64,000 nt of DNA from Anaeromyxobacter dehalogenans 2CP-C (GTDB taxonomy: Bacteria > Myxococcota > Myxococcia > Myxococcales > Anaeromyxobacteraceae). The stretch is taken from the NCBI RefSeq assembly GCF_000013385.1, contig NC_007760.1, positions 1,489,001-1,553,000 of the forward strand. Reading direction: 5' to 3'. A model generated the notes under the pieces. The model was not told where the DNA came from, ran no database searches, and saw only the letters and a program-made list of their open reading frames with translations. A program made the position numbers and the translations under genes. This document shows, one piece after another, positions 41,160 to 50,866 of this stretch. Positions within the stretch are counted from its first letter, which is position 1, and every line of letters starts with the position of its first letter.

Positions 41160-42314
41160 ATGCGCGCGCTCGTCTACGAGGGGCCGTACCGGGTCAGGGT
41201 GAGGGACAAGCCCGCGCCGCGGATCGAGCACGGGGAGGACGTGGTGCTCCGGGTGACGCGCGCGGCGATCTGCGGGTCGGACCTGCACCTGCTCCACGGC
41301 TTCGTCCCGGACACGCGCGTGGGGAGCACGTTCGGCCACGAGTTCACCGGCGTGGTCGAGGAGACCGGCCCGGCGGTGCGGACGCTGCGGCGCGGCGACC
41401 GCGTGGTGGTCCCGTTCAACATCTCGTGCGGGCGGTGCTTCTACTGCACGCGCGGCCTCTACGGCGACTGCGAGTCCTCCAACCCCATGTCCGACCTGGC
41501 CTCCGGCGTGTACGGCTACTCGCACACCACCGGCGGCTACGACGGCGGGCAGGCGGAGTACGTGCGCGTCCCGTTCGCCGACGTCGGGCCCATGAAGATC
41601 CCGGAGGACCTGGACGACGAGGACGTGCTCCTGCTCTCCGACGTGCTGCCGACCGGCTACCAGGCCGCGGAGATGGGCGGCGTCCGCGAGGGCGACGTGG
41701 TGGCGGTGTTCGGCTGCGGCCCGGTGGGCCTGGTGGCGGCGCGCTCGGCCTGGCTGCTCGGGGCCGCGCGGGTCATCGCGGTGGACCGGGTGCCGGCGCG
41801 GCTGCGCTTCGCGGAGCGCTGGGCCGGCGCCGAGACGCTCGACCTCGAGGCGGCGGGCTGGGATCCCGTCCCGGTGCTGAAGGAGCTGACCGGCGGGCGC
41901 GGGCCGGACGTGTGCGTGGACGCGGTCGGGCTGGAGGCGTCCGGCTCGGCGTGGCAGACGCTCCTCGGGCGCGGGCTGAAGCTGCAGGCCGGGTCGGCCG
42001 TGGCGCTCTCCTGGGCCATCCACGCGGTCCGCAAGGGCGGGACCGTGTCGATCGTGGGCGTGTACGGGCCGCCGGCGAACCTGGTGCCGATCGGCGCGGC
42101 CATGAACAAGGGGCTCACGCTGCGGACCGCGCAGGCGAACGTGAAGCGCTACATGCCGCACCTGCTGGAGCACGTGCGGGCGGGGCGCCTCGACGGGAAG
42201 GGGCTCATCACCCACCGGTTCCCGCTGGAGCGGGCCGCGCACGCGTACGCGGTGTTCGGGGACCGGGCCGACGGCTGCGTGAAGTGCGTGCTGGTCCCGG
42301 GCGCGGCCGCGTGA
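41160..42314 (+). CDS. zinc-dependent alcohol dehydrogenase (formaldehyde-dehydrogenase-like MDR)
   Basis: A 384-aa medium-chain dehydrogenase. The catalytic zinc site includes C38 (ICGSDLH) and H60/E61 (GHEFTG). The structural zinc lobe is SCGRCFYCTRGLYGDCE with four cysteines. The NAD-binding motif VFGCGPVGLVAARSAWLLGA and an acidic residue at the end of the second strand (VIAVDRV) favour NAD. A long loop with GYSHTTGGYDGGQAEYVRVPFAD is typical of glutathione-independent formaldehyde dehydrogenase-like members. It starts at ATG 41160 after GGGGGTGGG. Confidence 0.88.
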   Translation: MRALVYEGPYRVRVRDKPAPRIEHGEDVVLRVTRAAICGSDLHLLHGFVPDTRVGSTFGHEFTGVVEETGPAVRTLRRGDRVVVPFNISCGRCFYCTRGLYGDCESSNPMSDLASGVYGYSHTTGGYDGGQAEYVRVPFADVGPMKIPEDLDDEDVLLLSDVLPTGYQAAEMGGVREGDVVAVFGCGPVGLVAARSAWLLGAARVIAVDRVPARLRFAERWAGAETLDLEAAGWDPVPVLKELTGGRGPDVCVDAVGLEASGSAWQTLLGRGLKLQAGSAVALSWAIHAVRKGGTVSIVGVYGPPANLVPIGAAMNKGLTLRTAQANVKRYMPHLLEHVRAGRLDGKGLITHRFPLERAAHAYAVFGDRADGCVKCVLVPGAAA

Positions 42315-42337
42315 CCGCGCGGGACGAGGGGGGACGG

Positions 42338-42760
42338 ATGCAGGGGATCGGGCCGGGCACGATGCACGCGGGGAACGGGCGGCCGCCGGGCGCGGGCGTG
42401 GACGGCGCCGTGCCGGCGCGCCCCGGCGTGCCGCGGGAGCGGCGGGAGCGGGGGCTGCCCGACGTGGACCGCGACGAGCCGGCGCGCCAGCCCGGGGCGG
42501 ACGCGCTGGGCCGGACCGGGCTGCGCGTCCGGACGCCGGTGTTCGGGACGGCGCAGCCGGCGCGGGGTGCCTCCGGCGCGCTGCGGCGCGCCGCCTACCG
42601 CATCCCCGAGCACCGCGCCGGGCGCTGGGCCCTGCTGCTGGCGGCGGACCGGGTGGACGTGCTCGAGCACCGCCTCCGGCGGGCCGGGTGGGCGGTTCCC
42701 GCCCTGGCGGCGCTCGCGGCGGGGTACCTCGTGGCCTCCCGCGCGCTGCGCCGCCGGTGA
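42338..42760 (+). CDS. small protein of unknown function with C-terminal membrane helix
   Basis: A 140-aa Arg/Gly/Pro-rich protein. The start at ATG 42338 is preceded by GAGGGGGGAC; a GTG at 42311 overlapping the dehydrogenase stop is an alternative that adds 9 residues. Most of the chain is low-complexity and polar. Residues from about 115 (AGWAVPALAALAAGYLVASRALRRR) form one transmembrane helix with a basic end. Family unknown. Its position directly after the dehydrogenase suggests co-transcription. The open frame could be by chance, though the tail helix looks real. Confidence 0.5.
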   Translation: MQGIGPGTMHAGNGRPPGAGVDGAVPARPGVPRERRERGLPDVDRDEPARQPGADALGRTGLRVRTPVFGTAQPARGASGALRRAAYRIPEHRAGRWALLLAADRVDVLEHRLRRAGWAVPALAALAAGYLVASRALRRR

Positions 42761-42852
42761 GCGCGCGGGCGCCGGCCCTGCGCCCCCGGGCGCCGCGGCC
42801 GAGGATCTTCGCGCGGGCCGCGGGAGGGGGACTTCGCGGCGCGTTCTGCTGC

Positions 42853-42858
42853 TAGAAT
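42853..42858 (+). promoter_or_regulatory. -10-like box TAGAAT before the Usp gene
   Basis: TAGAAT implies initiation near 42866. This excludes the ATG at 42857, which lies inside the box, and favours the downstream TTG at 42887, which has its own ribosome site. Confidence 0.45.
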
Positions 42859-42886
42859 GGCGGCGGCGCCCGTCGAGGAGGTGTGC

Positions 42887-43366
42887 TTGCCCGCCGTCAC
42901 CCGAGTGCTGGTTCCCATCGACTTCTCGCCGTCGTCGCGGGCGGCCCTGGAGTACGCCATCTTCGTGGCGGGCAAGCACGGCGCCGACCTCGACGTGCTG
43001 CACGTCTGGGAGCCGCCCGGCTACGTCGGCCCCGACACGCTCGCGCTGCTGCCGGTGGGCAGCGGCCAGCCGGGCTGGGAGCAGACGCGCAACGAGGTGC
43101 AGCGCGAGGTGGATCACTTCCTCGCGAAGGCGGCGGCGCGCCCGCGCTCGGTGTCGGTGCGCGTCGAGGCGGGCGAGCCGTCCGACGCGATCCTGGGGAT
43201 CGCCCGGGAGGGCGCCGATCTGATCGTCATGGGGACGCACGGGCGAACCGGCCTGTCGCGCCTCCTCATCGGCAGCGTGGCGGAGGCGGTGCTGCGCCGC
43301 TCCACCTGCCCGGTGCTGACCCTGCGCGTCGCCTCGCGGGCGCCGCGGGAGTCGGTGCCGCTGTAG
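42887..43366 (+). CDS. universal stress protein (UspA family)
   Basis: A 159-aa single Usp domain: TRVLVPIDFSPSSRAALEYAIFVAG at the N-terminus and the ATP-binding loop VMGTHGRTGLSRLLIGSVAEAVLRRSTCPVLTLR (G-x2-G-x9-G-[ST] pattern). I start it at TTG 42887 because GAGGAGG lies 5-8 bases upstream and the -10-like box at 42853 covers the earlier ATG. It belongs to a group with two CBS proteins and an alcohol dehydrogenase, and there is a second Usp gene at 50.9 kb. Confidence 0.85.
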   Translation: MPAVTRVLVPIDFSPSSRAALEYAIFVAGKHGADLDVLHVWEPPGYVGPDTLALLPVGSGQPGWEQTRNEVQREVDHFLAKAAARPRSVSVRVEAGEPSDAILGIAREGADLIVMGTHGRTGLSRLLIGSVAEAVLRRSTCPVLTLRVASRAPRESVPL

Positions 43367-43368
43367 CG

Positions 43369-43390
43369 ACGGGCGGACGCGTCCGCCCGT
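43369..43390. repeat. 22-bp perfect palindrome after the Usp gene
   Basis: ACGGGCGGACG directly joined to its reverse complement, 2 bp after the Usp stop codon. As RNA it would form a tight hairpin and so may end the transcript or protect its 3' end. No U-run follows, so it is not a standard intrinsic terminator. As DNA it could be a dimeric protein site. Confidence 0.45.
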
Positions 43391-43474
43391 GAGCGGGGGG
43401 GGACCAGGGGACGGGCGCCGGCGGCGGCTCCGCGGGGCCGCGGCAGGGGCCGGCCCCGAGGAGGAGGTCGTCCC

Positions 43475-43906
43475 ATGACGCTCGTCTGCGAGGCGATGAA
43501 CCGGGCACCGGCGACGGTGGAGGCGGACGCGACGGCGGCGCGGGCGCTCGGCGTGGTGGAGACCACCGGGGCCGCGCACCTGCTGGTGATGGACCACGAC
43601 GACCTGATCGGCATCCTCTGCGCGTGCGACCTGCGCGCGGCCGGGCCGGAAGAGCAGGTCTCGGAGCGCATGAGCGTGCCGGTCATCACCATCCGCCCGG
43701 ACGCGACGCTGGAGGACGCGGCCATCACGCTCTGTGACTGCGGGGTGGGCTGCCTGCCGGTGGTGGTGGGCGGCCTCGTGCTCGGCACCCTCGGCGAGGA
43801 GGAGCTCGCCGCGGCAGGCGTCCAGGGCCGGCTGCCGCACCGCCGGTGCCACCCGCGCGCGCACGGGCTGGAGCCGGTCGGGCCCCACCTGGCGCACCAT
43901 CACTGA
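43475..43906 (+). CDS. CBS-domain protein
   Basis: A 143-aa tandem CBS pair (Bateman module): the first repeat is VCEAMNRAPATVEADATAARALGVVETTGAAHLLVMDHDDLIGILCACDL, the second SERMSVPVITIRPDATLEDAAITLCDCGVGCLPVVVGGLVLGTLG. It has a His-rich C-terminus (HRRCHPRAHGLEPVGPHLAHHH) that could bind metal. Such stand-alone modules sense adenine nucleotides. The ATG has GAGGAGG upstream. Confidence 0.85.
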   Translation: MTLVCEAMNRAPATVEADATAARALGVVETTGAAHLLVMDHDDLIGILCACDLRAAGPEEQVSERMSVPVITIRPDATLEDAAITLCDCGVGCLPVVVGGLVLGTLGEEELAAAGVQGRLPHRRCHPRAHGLEPVGPHLAHHH

Positions 43907-43978
43907 CCGTGACGGGCGCGCGCCGGAGCGCACGCCCGCGTGGCCTCCCCCTTGCTACGGAACGGGCGGGGGAGGCGC

Positions 43979-44440
43979 ATGCGCAAGCCAACCGTCCAGG
44001 CGTTCATGACCATCGGCCCGGTGGTGATCGCGCCGGAGCGCACGCTCGCCGACGCGCACCGGCTCATGCGCGAGCGCGGCATCCGCCACCTGCCGGTGGT
44101 GGACGCGGGCGCGCTGGTCGGGGTGGTCTCGCAGCGCGATCTGTACCTGCTCGAGACGTTGCGCGGCGTGGATCCGGAGCAGGAGCGCGTGCGCGAGGCC
44201 ATGACCCCGGAGCCGTTCGCCGTGCCCCCGGACGCGTCGCTGGACGAGGTGGCCGAGCACATGGCGGAGCACCGGCTCGGGTCCGCGATGGTGGTGGATC
44301 GCGGCGTGGTCATCGGGCTGTTCACCACGGTGGACGCGCTGCGCGCGCTGGCGGCGCTGGTGCGCCGGCGCGGCGCGAGGCCGGCGCGCAATCCACCCCG
44401 CGAGCCTCCCGCCGGCGTGGCAGGCCGGCCCGGGCGCTGA
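43979..44440 (+). CDS. CBS-domain protein
   Basis: A 153-aa tandem CBS pair: [50 protein letters not shown] and VREAMTPEPFAVPPDASLDEVAEHMAEHRLGSAMVVDRGVVIGLFTTVDALRAL. I start it at 43979 (MRKPTVQAFM) because GGGGGAGG precedes it. It has a basic Pro-rich tail. It follows another CBS gene by 72 bp. Ligand unknown; adenosine nucleotides are usual. Confidence 0.85.
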   Translation: MRKPTVQAFMTIGPVVIAPERTLADAHRLMRERGIRHLPVVDAGALVGVVSQRDLYLLETLRGVDPEQERVREAMTPEPFAVPPDASLDEVAEHMAEHRLGSAMVVDRGVVIGLFTTVDALRALAALVRRRGARPARNPPREPPAGVAGRPGR

Positions 44441-44567
44441 ACGCGCGCTTGCGCAAGCCGTGCGCCAAGGCGCGGCGGCCACGCAACTCTCGCGGCCGAA
44501 TTCCCGGAAACCGCTCGGAAATCCGGCGCGCTGGGCCCGGGCACGGCTCGTGAAGAGCGTCGCCGGC

Positions 44568-44879
44568 ATGAGCCGGTTCGAAGCGGACGCCCGCGAGGTG
44601 CTGCTGCGGCGTCGCCGCTCGCTCAGCCAGGGCGGCGCGCCGCCCCGCCCGTCCGATCCCGCCGCGCGCTGGGCAGACTACGAGTCCATGCCGGCGCCGG
44701 TGGCCGAGGGCGTGCGCCGGGAGCTCGCCGAGATCGACGCGGCGCTCGAGCGCATCCAGCAGGGCCGCTACGGCACCTGCCTCGCGTGCGGCGGCCCCAT
44801 GGGCCTGCAGCGGCTCCGGGCCATCCCGGAGGCGCGCTACTGCATCGCCTGCAGCGGCCACCACCACGCCGCCGAGTAG
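44568..44879 (+). CDS. DksA/TraR-type zinc-finger protein
   Basis: A 103-aa protein: a helical coiled-coil part (EADAREVLLRRRRSLSQ and VRRELAEIDAALERIQQGRYG) and a C4-type zinc finger (TCLACGGPM and YCIACSGHH). DksA-like proteins enter the RNA polymerase secondary channel. This one is shorter than DksA (151 aa) and its coiled coil is short, as in TraR/YbiI types. The start at ATG 44568 (MSRFEADARE) is chosen over a GTG 18 bases upstream; no strong ribosome site distinguishes them. The upstream 44441-44567 contains a 12-bp palindrome GCTTGCGCAAGC (44447-44458). Confidence 0.8.
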   Translation: MSRFEADAREVLLRRRRSLSQGGAPPRPSDPAARWADYESMPAPVAEGVRRELAEIDAALERIQQGRYGTCLACGGPMGLQRLRAIPEARYCIACSGHHHAAE

Positions 44880-44987
44880 CGCCGCAGTGCGCGGAAATGC
44901 CCGTCGCCGCCACCGGTTGAAACGGTGATGCGGCAGGACGCATCCGGGTGGCGCTCCCGCCTGGGTCCTGCTATCACCCGGGCGCTC

Positions 44988-45662
44988 GTGACCACGGAGA
45001 CCTCCCACAGGAACGCGCCGGTGCTCGCCTATCCGCTGGGCGACGCGCTCTACCTGAACGTCACCAGCGCCTGCACGCTCGCCTGCACGTTCTGCCCGAA
45101 GATCCGCGACGACGACTTCACGGTGGGTGGATTCGACCTGCGGCTCGCCCGCAACCCGGACGCCGACGAGGTCTGGCGCGCGATCGGGGAGGCGGGCCTG
45201 GAGGGCCGCTCCGAGGTCTGCTTCACCGGGTTCGGCGAGCCGACGCGCCGGCTGGAGGTGGTGCTCGAGATCGCGCGGCGCCTCCGCGCGGCGGGCGCGC
45301 GCCGGATCCGGGTGGACACCGACGGCCTCGCGAACCTGCGCGAGGGGCGCGACGTCGCGCCCGAGCTCGCGGCGGCCGGCGTCGGCGCGCTCTCGGTGTC
45401 GCTGAACGCGCCGGACGCGGCGACCTACGCGCGCATCTGCCCGAGCCGCTACGGGGAGGCGGCGTACGAGGCGGTGAAGGGGTTCATCCGCGCCGCGGTC
45501 GGCGTCGTCCCGGACGTCGCCGCGAGCGCGGTGGGGATGCCGGGCATCTCCGAGACGGCCTGCAGGGCGGTCGCGGAGTCGCTCGGGGCGCGCTTTCGCT
45601 GGCGCCCGTACGACCGGGTGGGTCGCATTCCATCCTCGGCGGGGTCGGCCCGGGTGGGCTGA
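44988..45662 (+). CDS. radical SAM protein (TatD-associated family)
   Basis: About 224 aa from the GTG at 44988; an in-frame GTG/ATG pair at 44925/44928 would add 20-21 residues and cannot be excluded. The sequence DALYLNVTSACTLACTFCPKIRDDDFTVGGFDLRL carries the C-x3-C-x2-C iron-sulfur motif. EVCFTGFGEPTRRLEVVLEIARRL is the glycine-rich SAM motif, and VDTDGLANL and LSVSLNAPDAATYARICPS follow. This is the small radical SAM family commonly found with TatD DNases; the reaction is unknown. The window's tatD is 8 kb away. Confidence 0.82.
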   Translation: MTTETSHRNAPVLAYPLGDALYLNVTSACTLACTFCPKIRDDDFTVGGFDLRLARNPDADEVWRAIGEAGLEGRSEVCFTGFGEPTRRLEVVLEIARRLRAAGARRIRVDTDGLANLREGRDVAPELAAAGVGALSVSLNAPDAATYARICPSRYGEAAYEAVKGFIRAAVGVVPDVAASAVGMPGISETACRAVAESLGARFRWRPYDRVGRIPSSAGSARVG

Positions 45663-45801
45663 AGCGGCGGAAGCACGGGGGAGTAACGGGGTTTTTCAGG
45701 TGTCGGCGTCAGCACTTGGCCTCGGGTAGTCTCTGGACCTCGAGGCGAGAATGGTGCATAACCTGCGGACCGACGCAGGGTTTGCGCAGGTCAGGAGCAG
45801 C

Positions 45802-47257
<1,456 letters not shown>

Positions 47258-47259
<2 letters not shown>

Positions 47260-47275
47260 CGCGCGGCCGCGCGCT
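47258..47275. terminator. 18-bp perfect GC palindrome between convergent genes
   Basis: AGCGCGCGG followed directly by its reverse complement spans the whole gap between the NtrC-type regulator and the convergent REC-kinase gene, overlapping both stop codons. It could fold into a short hairpin on either strand and serve as a bidirectional transcript end. There is no U-run. Confidence 0.4.
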
Positions 47276-48402
47276 CACTGCGCGCGCGGGAGCCGCAGCG
47301 TGAAGCGCGCGCCGCCCTCCGGGCTGTCCTCGATCCGGATGGTGCCCCCGTGCTGCGTGACGATCGCGTGCACGATGGAGAGCCCCAGGCCGGAGCCGCG
47401 CGCCTTGGTGGTGAAGAACGGCTCGAAGATGCGGTCGCGCTGGTCGGGCGAGACGCCCGGGCCGTCGTCGTCGACGAGGATGTCCACCATGGGCGCCGCG
47501 TCCGGGTGGTCCACGTCGGCGGGCGCGGGCCGGCAGGAGACCCGGACCAGCCCGCGCGCGTCCACCGCCTCGAGCGCGTTCAGGCACAGGTTCACCAGCA
47601 CCTGCCGGAGGCGCTCCTCGTCGCCGGCGACCGGCGGCACCGGCTCGAGCTCGCGCTCCAGGCGGACGCCGCGGCGCTCGGCCTCGCCGCCGAGCAGGTC
47701 CACCACCTTCGTGATCACCGGCGCGACCTCGATGGCCTTGCGGACGAACTCGCGGGGGCGGGCGAACTGGAGGAAGTCCTCCAGGATGTGGTCGAGCCGG
47801 CGGATCTCGTCCTTCACCAGCGTGAGCGGCTCGAGCAGCGGCCCCTGCCGCTCCGCCTCGAGCTTCTGGATGCGCCGCTCCAGCACCGAGAGCTGGAGCG
47901 CGGCGGCGTTGAGCGGGTTGCGGATCTCGTGCGAGAGCCCGGCCGTCATGGTGCCGACCGCGGCCAGCTTCTCGGCCATCTGCGCGCGGCTGGCGAGGTC
48001 GCGCTTCTCCTGGTGCAGGCGCACCTGGCGCATGGCCTGCTCCACCGTCAGCAGCAGCTCCTGCGTGGCGCACGGCTTCACCAGGTAGGCGCAGGCGCCG
48101 GCGCGCACGGCCGCCACCGCCGACTCCAGCGTGGCGAACCCGGTGAGCAGCACCACCTCGCCGTTCGGCGCCAGCTCCTTCAGCCGCGGCGCGAGCGCGG
48201 TGCCGTCGCCGTCCGGGAGCTTCAGGTCCACCAGCGCCACGTCGAAGCCCTGCTCGGCGAGCGCGAGCGCGGCGGCGCAGCTCCCGGCGCCGGCCACCGC
48301 GTACCCGGCGCCCTCCAGGATCTCCGAGAGGTTGTCCACCAGGCTGGCGTTGTCGTCCACCACCAGCACCCGCGGCCGCCGCGGCCCGCTCGCGTGCTTC
48401 AC
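47275..48402 (-). CDS. receiver-histidine kinase hybrid (REC-HisKA-HATPase)
   Basis: A 375-aa soluble kinase with an N-terminal receiver (VLVVDDNASLVDNL, phospho-site D59 in LVDLKLPDGDG, Lys in LVKPC). Then come a dimerisation/phosphoacceptor helix with H158 in GLSHEIRNPLNAAAL and an HATPase domain (N-box VNLCLNALEAV, G1 VDDDGPGV, F-box FEPFFTTKARGSGLGLSI, G3 GGARFTLRLP). There is no membrane or sensor domain, so input probably comes by phosphotransfer to the receiver. The GTG start overlaps the stop of the upstream REC-REC gene. It is convergent with the NtrC-type regulator. Confidence 0.92.
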   Translation of the reverse strand: MKHASGPRRPRVLVVDDNASLVDNLSEILEGAGYAVAGAGSCAAALALAEQGFDVALVDLKLPDGDGTALAPRLKELAPNGEVVLLTGFATLESAVAAVRAGACAYLVKPCATQELLLTVEQAMRQVRLHQEKRDLASRAQMAEKLAAVGTMTAGLSHEIRNPLNAAALQLSVLERRIQKLEAERQGPLLEPLTLVKDEIRRLDHILEDFLQFARPREFVRKAIEVAPVITKVVDLLGGEAERRGVRLERELEPVPPVAGDEERLRQVLVNLCLNALEAVDARGLVRVSCRPAPADVDHPDAAPMVDILVDDDGPGVSPDQRDRIFEPFFTTKARGSGLGLSIVHAIVTQHGGTIRIEDSPEGGARFTLRLPRAQ

Positions 48403-49121
48403 GGGCCGGGCACCGGGGCGGTGGCGCGCGCGCCGTGGAGCCGCTCCACCGCGGCGAGCAGCGCGGCGGTGTCGAACGGCTTGTGGAAGAAGCCCTGGTG
48501 CGGGAGCGCCGGCCAGGCGTCGTGGTGGGCGGTGACGACGATCATGGGGAGGCCGGGGTACTTGGCCGCGAGCCGCTGCATGGCCGCGCCGTCGGGGCCG
48601 CCGGGCACGCGCAGGTCCACCAGCGCGCAGAACGGCCGGACCGGCCCGAGCCGCTCCGTCTCCAGCACCGAGGCGGCGGTCACCGCCGCGAAGCCGCGCG
48701 AGCGCAGCGCCTCGCAGAGGTTGTCGGCGAGCCGGGGGTCGTCCTCCACCACCACCGCCAGGCCGTCGCGCCGGGCCACCTCGAGCAGCTCCACCAGGTA
48801 GGCGGCGTTCACCGGCTTCTGCAGCACCGCCACCAGCCCCTCGCGCCGCGCGGCCTCGAGGTCGTTGTCGCCCACGTAGGCGGTGATGACCATGGCCGGC
48901 GCGCCGGGGTCCACGCGGCGCAGCTCGTGGACGAGCTCGGCGCCGCCCATGAGCGGCATGCGCATGTCGGTGAGGATGGCGTCGAAGCGGGTCCCGCGCG
49001 CGAGCGCCAGCGCCTCGGCGCCGTCGCCGGCGAGCGCGACCTCGTGGCCGGCGTCGCGGAGGATCTCGGCCAGGTTCTCCGCGAAGTCGCGGTTGTCGTC
49101 CACGATGAGGTAGCGGCGCAT
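48399..49121 (-). CDS. double-receiver response regulator (REC-REC), partner of the globin kinase
   Basis: A 240-aa protein of two receivers and no output domain. The first has YLIVDDNRDFAENL, the phospho-site D52 (ILTDMRMPLMGG) and Lys in LQKPVN. The second has VVVEDDPRLADNL, D169 (ALVDLRVPGG) and Lys in HKPFD. As I recall, the response regulator of the Anaeromyxobacter AfGcHK system is also a tandem receiver phosphorylated on Asp52 and Asp169, identical positions to these. It lies 14 bp downstream of the globin kinase and overlaps the REC-kinase gene, as expected for a relay module. Confidence 0.9.
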   Translation of the reverse strand: MRRYLIVDDNRDFAENLAEILRDAGHEVALAGDGAEALALARGTRFDAILTDMRMPLMGGAELVHELRRVDPGAPAMVITAYVGDNDLEAARREGLVAVLQKPVNAAYLVELLEVARRDGLAVVVEDDPRLADNLCEALRSRGFAAVTAASVLETERLGPVRPFCALVDLRVPGGPDGAAMQRLAAKYPGLPMIVVTAHHDAWPALPHQGFFHKPFDTAALLAAVERLHGARATAPVPGP

Positions 49122-49135
49122 GCGGGATCCTCCGC

Positions 49136-50275
49136 TCAGGCGGGGAGGCGGACGGTGAACCGCGCGCCGCCCCCGGGCCGGTCCGAGTACTCGACCGAGC
49201 CGCCGTGGCGCTCGGCGATGCGCTTCACGAGCGCCAGGCCCAGGCCGATGCCCTTGTCCTTGGTGGTGATGAGCGGCTCGAACAGGCGGCGGCGCGTGGC
49301 CGGGTCCACGCCGGGGCCGGTGTCCTCGACCGCCACCTCGAGCGCGCCGTCGTCGCGGCGCGCGCGGACCGTCACCGCGCCCTGCGGCGCCGCCGCGAAC
49401 GCCGCGTTCTCGAGCAGGTTCACGAACACCTGGCGGAGCTGGCCCGGGTCGCCGTCCACCGGCGGCAGCCCCTCGAAGCCCTCCACCGCGACCGACACGC
49501 CCGGCGCGTGCTTCACCGCGGCCGCGGCGGCGGCGACCACCTGGCCGACGTCCACCGGCTCGCGCGCCAGCGGCCGGTTGCGGATCATGTCGAGCAGGTT
49601 CGTGATGATCCCGTTCGCGACGCCGAGCTGCTCGCCGATGCGGTCCACGTGCTTGCGGGCGCGCTCGTCGTCGCCCACCCGCCCGCGCAGGATGTAGAGC
49701 GAGGTCTCGATCACGCCGAGCGGGTTGCGCAGGTCGTGGCCGATGGATCCGACGAGCTGGCCGAACGTCGAGAGCCGCTCCACCCGCGCCTGCTGCGCGA
49801 GCAGGTCGTCGCGGTAGGTGTGCAGCATGATGGCGAGCTCGAGGTCGAGGATCTTCGCGAGCGCGTTGCGCACCCGCTCCAGCTCCGGCGGGTCGGCGTT
49901 GAAGCGCTCCCAGGAGACGCGCATCAGCTCGGTGCGGATCACGTTCATCGCGCCGAACATGTAGTGCTGCGGCAGGCCGATGCGGACGTGGACGCGGCCG
50001 ATGCGGGTGCGGTGCTCCCAGTACGCCTCGTCCCACGGGCCGGTGAGCAGCGTGTCCATCCAGGCGATCAGCGTCACCTTGAGGTGGCCCACCCGGCTCT
50101 CGCCGCCCACCAGCGCGGTGCGCGCGCCCTCGTGCCCGAGGATCCGGTCGTAGAAGACCTGGGCGATCCGGTCGAGCTGCGGCGCGGCCGCACCGTGCAG
50201 GGCGCGGAGCGCCCGCTCGTCCGCGGCGTCGAAGTGGACGTAGCGCTTCAGCTCCTCGAGCACGGTCTCGGGCAT
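49136..50275 (-). CDS. globin-coupled (heme) oxygen-sensor histidine kinase
   Basis: A 379-aa soluble kinase. Residues 1-160 are a protoglobin-type sensor: distal Tyr candidate Y42 (FYDRIL), proximal heme ligand H96 ([18 protein letters not shown]). The phosphoacceptor is H180 in [14 protein letters not shown]. The HATPase has [38 protein letters not shown] and [10 protein letters not shown]. As recalled from the literature, AfGcHK of Anaeromyxobacter Fw109-5 uses Y45, H99 and H183; the constant offset of 3 argues for orthology. Binding of O2 to Fe(II) heme is known to raise kinase activity in that protein. Confidence 0.93.
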   Translation of the reverse strand: MPETVLEELKRYVHFDAADERALRALHGAAAPQLDRIAQVFYDRILGHEGARTALVGGESRVGHLKVTLIAWMDTLLTGPWDEAYWEHRTRIGRVHVRIGLPQHYMFGAMNVIRTELMRVSWERFNADPPELERVRNALAKILDLELAIMLHTYRDDLLAQQARVERLSTFGQLVGSIGHDLRNPLGVIETSLYILRGRVGDDERARKHVDRIGEQLGVANGIITNLLDMIRNRPLAREPVDVGQVVAAAAAAVKHAPGVSVAVEGFEGLPPVDGDPGQLRQVFVNLLENAAFAAAPQGAVTVRARRDDGALEVAVEDTGPGVDPATRRRLFEPLITTKDKGIGLGLALVKRIAERHGGSVEYSDRPGGGARFTVRLPA

Positions 50276-50283
50276 TCGACCCC

Positions 50284-50313
50284 TATGTAAGGGGGGCCCG
50301 GGCGGCCGGTCAA
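50284..50313 (-). promoter_or_regulatory. sigma-70-type promoter of the globin kinase operon
   Basis: On the minus strand TTGACC (50313-50308), 17-18 bases, then TTACAT/TACATA (50290-50284). The -10 ends 8 bases before the ATG at 50275, so this operon would also be transcribed as a leaderless mRNA. No FNR-type palindrome overlaps it. Confidence 0.65.
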
Positions 50314-50360
50314 CGCGCGTTGCCCCGGGCGGGCCGGCGGGCGCCGGCCGGGATGGGGCC

Positions 50361-50801
50361 CTAGGCCTGGCCGGCCCGGTCGCGCGCCTTGACGGCCTCC
50401 GAGACCAGGTCGAGATCGCGGACCACGTCGGCGGCGAAGCGCACGAAGTCGGCCTCGGTGACGATCCCGACCAGCAGCCCGTCGTCCTCGCACACCGGGA
50501 GGCACCCGAACTTCCGCTCCAGCATGAGCCGCGCGGCGTGGGCCAGCCCGGTGCCGGGGCGCACCGCCACGGGCTCGCGCGTCATCACCTCGGACACCGC
50601 GCGATCGCGGGCCGCCGGCGCGCCGGCCTGGCCGGAGCGGAGCAGGTCGCGCTGCGTGAGCAGGCCCACCAGCTTGCGCTCGCGGACGACCGGCAGGTGC
50701 CGGATCCCGCCCAGCTTGAGCAGCGACTCGGCCAGCGCGAGGTCGTCGCTCTCGCGCACGGTGACGAGGTCCCTGGTCATGAAGTCCGCCACCGAGATCA
50801 T
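50361..50801 (-). CDS. CBS-domain protein
   Basis: A 146-aa tandem CBS pair: [53 protein letters not shown] and [63 protein letters not shown] precedes the ATG at 50801. It lies 85 bp upstream of the globin kinase and 65 bp after a Usp gene on the same strand, repeating the Usp-CBS association seen at 42.9-44.4 kb. Confidence 0.87.
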   Translation of the reverse strand: MISVADFMTRDLVTVRESDDLALAESLLKLGGIRHLPVVRERKLVGLLTQRDLLRSGQAGAPAARDRAVSEVMTREPVAVRPGTGLAHAARLMLERKFGCLPVCEDDGLLVGIVTEADFVRFAADVVRDLDLVSEAVKARDRAGQA

Positions 50802-50866
50802 GAGGCCTCCGCGCGCGCCCCGCGCGCGGCGAGTGTAACCCGGGACCGGGCGCGCGGCATCCCGCC

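Noticed and set aside
45663-45801. A sigma-54 promoter in front of the NtrC-type regulator
   Set aside because: No GG-N10-GC element of acceptable quality is present, and I could not identify a convincing -35/-10 pair either.
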